Below are positions 1 to 4,476 of a DNA stretch of 11,811 bases, in pieces. This DNA comes from Candidatus Avelusimicrobium alvi (GTDB lineage Bacteria > Elusimicrobiota > Elusimicrobia > Elusimicrobiales > Elusimicrobiaceae), in the NCBI GenBank assembly GCA_002329395.1, contig DCTQ01000080.1, forward strand, positions 2,977 to 14,787. Reading direction: 5' to 3'. The position numbers were made by a program, and so were the translations under genes. How positions within the stretch are numbered: position 1 is the stretch's first letter; each line of letters opens with the position of its first letter. The notes below the pieces were generated by a model. That model saw only the letters and a list, made by a program, of their open reading frames with translations, was not told where the DNA came from and ran no database searches.

Positions 1-273
1 AAAATTGCCCAGCATTTCAAAAAACGTCAGGTGGCGTTCGGTAAAGCCCACGCTGTCAATATCCGTGGTGCGCACGCATTTCTGGCAGGTAACGGCGTTT
101 TTGAGGGATTTATCAATGCCCAAAAAATTGGCTTTAAACTGCACCATCCCGGCGGAGGTGAACATAAGGGTGGGGTCCGACTGGGGAATAAGCGAGCTTG
201 ACGCCACAACCGGAAGCCCTTTGGAGTGGAAAAATTGCAAATAACCGTTTCTGATTTCTGTGCTTGTTTTCAT
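1..273 (-). CDS. alaS: Alanyl-tRNA synthetase, N-terminal part (runs off left edge)
   Basis: Only the first 91 codons are present; the gene continues beyond base 1. The enzyme charges tRNA-Ala with alanine in the cytoplasm. The reverse-strand translation starts [19 protein letters not shown] and continues with [28 protein letters not shown], a CQKCVR stretch, and [13 protein letters not shown]. This is the class II catalytic-domain start of bacterial AlaRS, and from memory it lines up closely with the E. coli protein. The start ATG (complement of 271-273) is preceded by a good Shine-Dalgarno run, AAAGAAGG, about 5 bases upstream. The gene diverges from the HAD phosphatase gene across an AT-rich interval of about 90 bases. 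Nothing in the visible part looks defective. Identity is near certain; domains beyond the first 91 residues cannot be judged. Confidence 0.96.
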   Translation of the reverse strand, partial: MKTSTEIRNGYLQFFHSKGLPVVASSSLIPQSDPTLMFTSAGMVQFKANFLGIDKSLKNAVTCQKCVRTTDIDSVGFTERHLTFFEMLGNF

Positions 274-291
274 AAAACCTTCTTTATCTGA

Positions 292-322
292 CTTATAAAA
301 CATATATAATAAAGTATATCAA
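292..322 (-). promoter_or_regulatory. Candidate promoter for alaS
   Basis: On the minus strand TTGATA (complement of 317-322) is followed by TTTATA at 17-bp spacing (complement of 294-299) or TATAAG at 19 bp (complement of 292-297). Both leave a short leader that still contains the alaS Shine-Dalgarno sequence. The interval is so AT-rich that several -10-like hexamers overlap, so the exact element is uncertain. Confidence 0.4.
305..310 (+). promoter_or_regulatory. Candidate -10 box for the HAD/lipid-kinase operon
   Basis: TATAAT lies here on the plus strand, with no convincing -35 box at 16-18 bp. It would start transcription near 317 and give a GC-rich leader of about 46 bases. In that leader CCCC (347-350), GCA and GGGG (354-357) can form a small hairpin that includes the Shine-Dalgarno purines of the first gene. 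Confidence 0.35.
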
Positions 323-362
323 ATACGGGGGACGCTCCGCGCGCCGCCCCGCAGGGGAAATA

Positions 363-1061
363 ATGACTTTACACACCGAAAACATCCGCTTTGTCTGCTT
401 TGACGCGGACGATACACTTTGGAAAAACGAAGAGTTTTACCGCGCCGCCGAACAGCGGTTTTACGCGTTGCTTTCTTCCAAACTGACCGAAGAGCAGGCC
501 GCCGACGCGCTGTTTCATACCGAAATGGCCAACCTCCGGGCCTTTGGCTACGGGGCCAAGAGTTTTACGCTGTCTATGATAGAGACGGCTCTTAACACGC
601 TGGAAGGCGAAGCCGCCGCCCAAGCCGCGAGAGAGATTTTGCAAATCGGCAAAGAGCTTATCCTGCGCCCCGTGGAATTACTGCCGGGCGTAAAAGAAAC
701 GCTGGAAAAATTAAGCGGGAAATATCACCTGTCCGTCGTTACCAAAGGCGATTTATTGGACCAGGAACGCAAAATAAAAAATTCCGGGCTCCTGCCGCTT
801 TTTGACAATGTGGAAATTTTAAGCGACAAAAATCCCGCCGTATACGCGGACCTGTTCACCCGCCTGGGCGCGCGCCCGGACGAAGTGCTGATGGTGGGCA
901 ATTCCCTGAAATCGGACGTATTCCCCGCGTTGGAAGCCGGCGCGCAGGCGGCCTATGTTCCGTGCCCGTTCACCTGGCGGCACGAAGCGCGCGAAGAGCC
1001 CGAAAACCCGCCGTATCTGCCAATCTCCGGCCTGCCGGATCTGCTGGACGTTTTGTTATAA
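363..1061 (+). CDS. HAD-superfamily phosphatase
   Basis: The 232-residue protein carries the haloacid-dehalogenase motifs in order. Motif I is FDADDTLW at residues 13-20, with nucleophile D14 and acid/base D16. Motif II is T127 in LSVVTKGD, motif III is K156 in SDKNP, and motif IV is GNSLKSD at 179-185. The GNSLKSDV form of motif IV and a helical cap between motifs I and II place it with soluble Mg-dependent phosphatases of the YjjG/2-haloacid-dehalogenase-like group. Substrates there are usually small phosphate esters or nucleotides and cannot be told from sequence. The start has AGGGGAA about 5 bases upstream. It is the first gene of a compact unit: the next start is 17 bases after its stop and the two after that overlap or nearly touch. 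A link to phospholipid dephosphorylation is only suggested by the lipid kinase downstream. Enzyme class is sure, substrate unknown. Confidence 0.9.
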   Translation: MTLHTENIRFVCFDADDTLWKNEEFYRAAEQRFYALLSSKLTEEQAADALFHTEMANLRAFGYGAKSFTLSMIETALNTLEGEAAAQAAREILQIGKELILRPVELLPGVKETLEKLSGKYHLSVVTKGDLLDQERKIKNSGLLPLFDNVEILSDKNPAVYADLFTRLGARPDEVLMVGNSLKSDVFPALEAGAQAAYVPCPFTWRHEAREEPENPPYLPISGLPDLLDVLL

Positions 1062-1078
1062 TTTTGAAAGGAGAAACC

Positions 1079-1426
1079 ATGAACAAAATTTTTGGTTATT
1101 TGCTTATTTGCGCGGGACTGCTGTTTGTTTTCTTCTCGCTTATCGGGATGTATAAGGTGTTTGCCGGCGGCGGCTCCGTCGTTGCCGTGGTGCAGCTGGC
1201 GGACGTACAGCTAAACACGCAGTACGGCCCGGTGCAGATGCCGATGAAGGGCATTAACGCCATAGCCAACCTGGGGCTGTTTGCGGTGTTTATGTTCTTT
1301 GTGCTTTCGGCGGGCTCCAAGCTGGCGGGAATCGGCAGCGGAATGCTGAAAAACGAGCGGATTTACGACGCGCTCGCAGAAAACCCGCAGGCCTTGCAAA
1401 ATCCGGACGGGGTAAAAAAATTATGA
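1079..1426 (+). CDS. Small two-helix inner-membrane protein, function unknown
   Basis: A 115-residue protein starting MNKIFGYLLICAGLLFVFF, with hydrophobic helices at about residues 5-27 and 62-79. Between them lies a roughly 35-residue polar or weakly hydrophobic loop containing a glycine run (GGG at 30-32) and NTQYGPVQMPM. The C-terminal tail is soluble. I do not recognise the family. I chose the ATG at 1079 because AAGGAG sits about 6 bases before it; a longer reading from 962 would overlap the HAD gene and begin with an arginine-rich stretch typical of an out-of-frame translation. The stop overlaps the next start (ATGA, 1423-1426), so translation is probably coupled to the lipid kinase. 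It could help place or regulate that kinase at the membrane, but this is inferred only from the overlap. Confidence 0.75.
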   Translation: MNKIFGYLLICAGLLFVFFSLIGMYKVFAGGGSVVAVVQLADVQLNTQYGPVQMPMKGINAIANLGLFAVFMFFVLSAGSKLAGIGSGMLKNERIYDALAENPQALQNPDGVKKL

Positions 1427-2310
1427 ACATCCGTTTTATCTTAAATCCGCACAGCGGTAAATTAAAAGGCGATGCGGACAAAATCGCCTCTATGGCTTCC
1501 GCCATACAGCTCAATTTTCCGGGCGCCGATATGCGCCTGACCAAGGCCCCCGGCCACGCCACGGAGCTCGCGCAGGAGGCCGCCCGCGCGGGGTTTGACG
1601 CGGCGGTTGCCATCGGCGGGGACGGAACCATTAACGAAACGGCCCGCGGCCTGGCGGGGACGGACACCGCTTTGGGCGTTATTCCCAACGGCTCCGGCAA
1701 CGGCTTTGCGCGCGAGCTGGGCATGCCGCTTTTGTTTGAAGAAGCCGTCGCGCGGCTCCAGCGCGCCCAAAAAATGAAATGCGACGCGGGACGCGCCAAC
1801 GGCGAACTCTTTTTAAACCTGGCCGGCGTGGGCATTGAGGCGGACATCGCCTGGCAATTTATGGAACAGGGCAAAACCGGCCGGCGCGGGATGTGGCCGT
1901 ACTTTAAAATCGGCGCGAAAACCGCTTTTACCTATAAACCGCACACGCTGGATGTGGACTTTGACGGCAGACGCGAAACCGTCGCCCCGCTGACGCTGGT
2001 GTTTGCCAACGGCCGCCAGTACGGAAGCAATTTTAAAATCGCGCCCAGAGCCAGCCTGACGGACGGCGAACTGGATATGGTGGCGGTGCAGGATGCGCCC
2101 AAATGGAAGCTGGCCCTGGCCGCACCCGCCTTTTTTACGGATAACTGGCGCCCGTTCGGCATTACGCAAACCACGCGCGTCAAACACGCGCTTATCCGCC
2201 AGCCCGGGGAAATCGTCTACCACGTAGACGGCGAACCGCGCAAAACGCGGGATACGCTGGAAATCGCCGTAGAACCCGGCGCGCTGAACGTACTGCTTCC
2301 CTCCCGCTGA
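1423..2310 (+). CDS. Diacylglycerol-kinase-family lipid kinase
   Basis: The 295-residue protein has the full DAGK catalytic signature: NPHSG at 8-12, the nucleotide-binding GGDGTINE at 65-72, and GVIPNGSGNGFAREL at 85-99. Family features follow in the second domain: NLAGVGIEAD, then FANGRQYGSNFKIAPRASLTDGELD, and YHVDGEPRKT near the C-terminus. This is the architecture of soluble or peripheral YegS/DgkB/BmrU-type kinases, which phosphorylate diacylglycerol or related lipids with ATP. It recycles diacylglycerol to phosphatidate in some bacteria; in others the substrate is unknown. Length matches the family (about 290-310). It overlaps the preceding membrane-protein gene by 4 bases and has no strong Shine-Dalgarno sequence, so coupled translation is likely. 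The precise lipid substrate and a gene symbol (dgkB versus yegS) cannot be decided here. Confidence 0.93.
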   Translation: MNIRFILNPHSGKLKGDADKIASMASAIQLNFPGADMRLTKAPGHATELAQEAARAGFDAAVAIGGDGTINETARGLAGTDTALGVIPNGSGNGFARELGMPLLFEEAVARLQRAQKMKCDAGRANGELFLNLAGVGIEADIAWQFMEQGKTGRRGMWPYFKIGAKTAFTYKPHTLDVDFDGRRETVAPLTLVFANGRQYGSNFKIAPRASLTDGELDMVAVQDAPKWKLALAAPAFFTDNWRPFGITQTTRVKHALIRQPGEIVYHVDGEPRKTRDTLEIAVEPGALNVLLPSR

Positions 2311-2311
2311 T

Positions 2312-2821
2312 ATGGCCAAACGAAAACGCTCTTCCGCCCGCCGCAAAAGTTCCTCCAACAAACAGATTAAGTTCTGGGCGTCCGTGCTGGCGGCGGCGTT
2401 TTTGGCCGTCGTCCAACAGCAGGGCAAACCGCTTACCAAGACCGGCCCGGCGGAAGACGGAGCGCTTTTCAGAAACGTGTCCGTGGCGTCGGTTTACGAC
2501 GGGGACACGTTTAAAATCAACCTCAACTGTTCGCTGGCCGTGTATTGCGAAAAGGTACCCGTGCGCGTGCGCGGGGTGGACTGCCCGGAAATAAAAGGCA
2601 AAACCGAAAAAGAAAAACGCCTGGCCCAACAGGCCAAGGCGTTTACCAAAGAATTTTTAGCCAAAAAGCCCGTTACGCTTACGGACTGCGGGCGGGACAA
2701 ATACTTCCGCCTGCTCTGCGACGTGATGAACGGACAGGACGAAGACCTGGCCCAAGAACTCATCCGCCATAAGCTGGGCTACGCTTACGACGGCGGCAAA
2801 AAATCCAATCAATACCGCTAA
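2312..2821 (+). CDS. Membrane-anchored thermonuclease-like (SNase) protein
   Basis: A 169-residue protein with a basic N-terminus rich in K, R and S (1-20), one hydrophobic helix (about 21-35), and a staphylococcal-nuclease OB-fold domain from about residue 53. Family active-site positions can be matched: DGDT (D63, D65), R85 five residues before D90, E93 in VDCPE, and R133 in DKYFR. These correspond to D21, R35, D40, E43 and R87 of S. aureus nuclease. It is probably an active Ca-dependent phosphodiesterase held on the outer face of the inner membrane, or exported if the anchor is cleaved. Cysteines at 73, 79, 91, 126 and 136 suggest disulfides. The start is 1 base after the lipid-kinase stop with no Shine-Dalgarno sequence, so expression likely depends on read-through from that gene. 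It converges on the pilin gene with a 14-base gap. Confidence 0.9.
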   Translation: MAKRKRSSARRKSSSNKQIKFWASVLAAAFLAVVQQQGKPLTKTGPAEDGALFRNVSVASVYDGDTFKINLNCSLAVYCEKVPVRVRGVDCPEIKGKTEKEKRLAQQAKAFTKEFLAKKPVTLTDCGRDKYFRLLCDVMNGQDEDLAQELIRHKLGYAYDGGKKSNQYR

Positions 2822-2835
2822 ATTCCCGCCGGCCG

Positions 2836-3372
2836 TTACGGCAGGACAAAACGCGTATGCAGGCCGGAATACCCCGGTATTGCCGGAGCGGGCGTACCGC
2901 CTAACCCTTTACAAAAACCTGTCGCCGCCGCCTTTTTAGCAGCCGTCGTTACACCATAAAAACCGCAGTAACGCTCCCCGGCATACTGGGAATGGTCCAA
3001 CATCATATAATACTGCAGCTCGCCAAAGGTCGGGTCCTCGGAAAAAAACATCTTCAGCATACCGCCTCCGGAACTGAAATACCACATCCCGCCAATTTGC
3101 TTGCCGCCTTCGTATATGTCAAAAATAGCGTGTCCTTTGCGCGGTTTTAAAGTAGGCACGTCTACATCCAAATCGTCAAAATTGGCCGGATAAGACCCAT
3201 TGGCCAGATAGTACATTTCCAGCGCGTCTTTGACCGCCTTAGTCCATATCATTGCCTTGGTATAGCGTGCCTTCATCACCGCCCGCTCATACTGCGGCAA
3301 AGCCACCGCCGCCAAAATGCCGATAATCAGCACCACCACCAGTAATTCTATTAAAGTAAAACCTTTTTTCAT
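2836..3372 (-). CDS. Type IV pilin-like protein (prepilin or pseudopilin)
   Basis: The 178-residue protein begins with a class III signal, MKKG|FTLIELLVVVLIIGIL. Prepilin peptidase should cut after G4 and methylate F5; E9 is the conserved Glu+5. The hydrophobic helix (5-26) runs into ALPQYERAVMKARYTKA, typical of type IVa pilins and type II secretion pseudopilins. After a NGSYPANFDDLDVDVP segment the globular domain ends with cysteines C136 and C154, likely forming the C-terminal disulfide loop. A clean AAGGAG stands about 6 bases before the ATG. From memory this layout resembles the multi-copy pilin-like genes of Elusimicrobium. No pilus assembly genes are adjacent, so it seems a solitary pilin gene. 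It could be a major pilin paralogue, a minor pilin or a pseudopilin; sequence alone does not decide. Confidence 0.93.
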   Translation of the reverse strand: MKKGFTLIELLVVVLIIGILAAVALPQYERAVMKARYTKAMIWTKAVKDALEMYYLANGSYPANFDDLDVDVPTLKPRKGHAIFDIYEGGKQIGGMWYFSSGGGMLKMFFSEDPTFGELQYYMMLDHSQYAGERYCGFYGVTTAAKKAAATGFCKGLGGTPAPAIPGYSGLHTRFVLP

Positions 3373-3411
3373 AAAAACTCCTTAGCAAGTTGATTTAAAG
3401 GCTTATTGATA

Positions 3412-3439
3412 AGTATATGCCCAGTCAGCCAAAAATCAA
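3412..3439 (-). promoter_or_regulatory. Promoter of the pilin-like gene
   Basis: On the minus strand TTGATT (complement of 3434-3439) and TATACT (complement of 3412-3417) are separated by 16 bp, matching the sigma-70 consensus at 4/6 and 5/6. Transcription would start near 3405, giving a leader of about 33 bases that includes the AAGGAG site. A 12-base A tract (3458-3469, T on the transcribed sense strand) lies about 54-65 bases upstream of that start, around the far edge of where UP elements sit. Confidence 0.6.
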
Positions 3440-3484
3440 CCGCTCCCCCACTGTATCAAAAAAAAAAAACGAGTCAAGGCCCCC

Positions 3485-3535
3485 TTCCAGGGGACGGTTC
3501 TCTATGCGGGTACATCCGACTGATTGAGCCACACC
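3485..3535. repeat. Diverged direct repeat, copy 1
   Basis: Matches 3712-3761 in the same orientation. The shared core includes CGGTTCT, TATGCGGG, ACATCCGACT and TGAGCCACACC. Differences are mostly transitions plus one single-base indel. The copy starts within a small dyad, CCCCT-TCC-AGGGG (3481-3493). The period between copies is about 227 bases. Confidence 0.8.
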
Positions 3536-3711
3536 GTTTAAGCTATGTTGCCAAGCACCGTAACAGCGAGCCCGAAAAGCCGCACCCTCCGGGCCAGCCG
3601 CAGGGGCCGGGCCTTGGGGCTCTGGCGGCGCGCAGCGTGCCTCTACCAGGGTTCAGCAAAATACGGCACTTTTAGATAATTGGGAGAGAAACGTGCGGGG
3701 ACGCAAAAGTT

Positions 3712-3761
3712 TTCCGGGGGGCGGTTCTTTATGCGGGCACATCCGACTAATGAGCCACACC
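3712..3761. repeat. Diverged direct repeat, copy 2
   Basis: Second copy of the repeat at 3485-3535. Within the best 41-base stretch (3495-3535 against 3722-3761) all but about four positions agree, counting one indel. The copy stops about 27 bases before the NUDIX terminator stem-loop. Similarity does not clearly continue beyond GAGCCACACC, though CCGTAAC recurs shortly after both copies. Confidence 0.8.
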
Positions 3762-3787
3762 AGCAGGCAATTCCGTAACCTAACTAG

Positions 3788-3823
3788 ACAAAAAACAACG
3801 GGCAAAAACATTTGCCCGTTGTT
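3788..3823 (-). terminator. Rho-independent terminator of the NUDIX gene
   Basis: A perfect 13-bp inverted repeat: AACAACGGGCAAA (3794-3806) and TTTGCCCGTTGTT (3811-3823) with a 4-base loop. On the minus strand the stem is followed by a run of T (complement of 3790-3795). It lies about 20 bases past the NUDIX stop, where its terminator is expected, and would also insulate the repeat block and pilin promoter from NUDIX transcription. Confidence 0.9.
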
Positions 3824-3844
3824 CAAATCAATTGCCCGCCGGAT

Positions 3845-4384
3845 TTATTTGTGGTGCAACCGATACCATTGCAGGGTGATAATGGTTTTGGCGTCCGTGA
3901 TTTTCCCTTTTTCCATCATTTTGTACGCTTTTTCCAGCGGAAATTTCTGCAGGTTCAAAAACTCGTCCTCGTCCGGCTGGTCTTTGCCGCGCGTCAGCCC
4001 CGTGGCCAGATACAAATGCTGTTCTTCGTTGGAAAACGCGTTGCACGGGTGAAACACCATAATTTCTTTAAGCGACTTGGCCGTCAGTCCCGTTTCCTGT
4101 TTAAGCTCGGCCCTGGCGCAGGCCGGAAAACTTTGGCCCTTTTCGCGCTTGCCGGCCGGAATTTCCCAGGTGGCCCGGCGGATGGGGTAACGGTACTGCT
4201 GCACCAGGTACACGCAGCCGTCTTCCACCGGCAGAATGCCGCTGGCGCCGTGATGGTCAAAATACAGGCGCGTGGACGTGCGGCCGTTAAGCAGTTTCAC
4301 TTCGTCCAGCTTCACGCCCAGGACCCCTTTGTAAAGCGTTTTGGAAGAGATTTTTGTCTCTTTTAATTTACTATAATGTTTCAT
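3845..4384 (-). CDS. NUDIX hydrolase, ADP-ribose pyrophosphatase-like
   Basis: A 179-residue protein with the ADP-ribose-pyrophosphatase layout: an N-terminal beta region with GASGILPVEDG, then YLVQQYRYPIRRATWEIPAGK, the NUDIX box from G78, and a C-terminal CNAFSNEEQHLYLATGL followed by DEDEF. Known relatives cleave ADP-ribose or related nucleotide sugars to AMP and a sugar phosphate. The box is eroded against GX5EX7REUXEEXGU: Q84 replaces E, A92 replaces R and Q96 replaces one E. E93, E97, G99 and L100 remain, so activity may be altered. I prefer the ATG at 4384 to the one six bases upstream. Neither has a Shine-Dalgarno sequence, and an extended -10 (TGTTATAAG) predicts a transcript starting about 2 bases before 4384. 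The gene diverges from dnaE and ends at a strong terminator. Confidence 0.9.
   Translation of the reverse strand: MKHYSKLKETKISSKTLYKGVLGVKLDEVKLLNGRTSTRLYFDHHGASGILPVEDGCVYLVQQYRYPIRRATWEIPAGKREKGQSFPACARAELKQETGLTAKSLKEIMVFHPCNAFSNEEQHLYLATGLTRGKDQPDEDEFLNLQKFPLEKAYKMMEKGKITDAKTIITLQWYRLHHK
4372..4377 (+). promoter_or_regulatory. Candidate -10 box for dnaE
   Basis: TATAAT occurs on the plus strand inside the first codons of the divergent NUDIX gene and would start a transcript near 4384, leaving a leader of about 90 bases before dnaE. No -35 box is seen at 16-18 bp (TTGTCT lies only 12 bp upstream), so this is tentative. Confidence 0.3.
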
Positions 4385-4392
4385 ATACATAT

Positions 4393-4401
4393 CTTATAAC
4401 A
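4393..4401 (-). promoter_or_regulatory. Extended -10 promoter of the NUDIX gene
   Basis: The minus strand reads TGTTATAAG (complement of 4393-4401), an extended -10 of the TGnTATAAT type with one mismatch. No good -35 box is visible upstream, which extended -10 promoters tolerate. The predicted start is near 4386, two bases before the preferred ATG, implying a near-leaderless transcript. Confidence 0.5.
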
Positions 4402-4476
4402 TTTGGACCCGCCCGGTCCCGCGCGCAAGCTGACACCTTCGCCCGTCCGTCGTTTTTAGAAAGGAACTTCAATTTT

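Larger units (their letters stand above)
3373..3844. other. Non-coding block between NUDIX and pilin genes
   Basis: This 472-base interval holds, from the pilin side: the pilin promoter, the 12-A tract, copy 1 of a diverged direct repeat (3485-3535), a GC-rich stretch (about 3536-3660), an AT-rich patch, copy 2 of the repeat (3712-3761), and the NUDIX terminator (3788-3823). Open frames across it begin at poor codons, lack ribosome sites, and end inside or antisense to known genes, so I see no credible protein gene. The GC-rich centre could be a decayed element or a structured RNA, which I cannot decide. Confidence 0.6.

Noticed and set aside
962..1078. Extension of the small membrane protein into the HAD gene
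   Set aside because: It overlaps the end of a clear HAD coding region in another frame, and AAGGAG directly precedes the ATG at 1079.
3481..3493. CCCCT-TCC-AGGGG stem as a minus-strand terminator with the 12-T run
   Set aside because: The stem is only 5 bp with a 3-base loop, and 11 bases separate it from the T run, too far for an intrinsic terminator. The NUDIX gene already has a strong terminator upstream.
3406..3675. Open frame through the repeat block, about 89 codons
   Set aside because: It starts with TTG inside the pilin promoter, has no ribosome site, and its sequence is low-complexity and Pro/Gly-rich as expected from GC-rich non-coding DNA. The repeat copies do not keep a common frame after their indel.
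3693..4366. Plus-strand open frames overlapping the NUDIX gene
   Set aside because: They run antisense to a well-supported NUDIX gene and across its terminator stem; they are shadows of its codon pattern.
4354..4476. Upstream in-frame extension of dnaE by 41 codons
   Set aside because: It would overlap the NUDIX start region, has no ribosome site, and the added residues do not resemble any DnaE start; the ATG at 4477 has AGAAAGGAA upstream.
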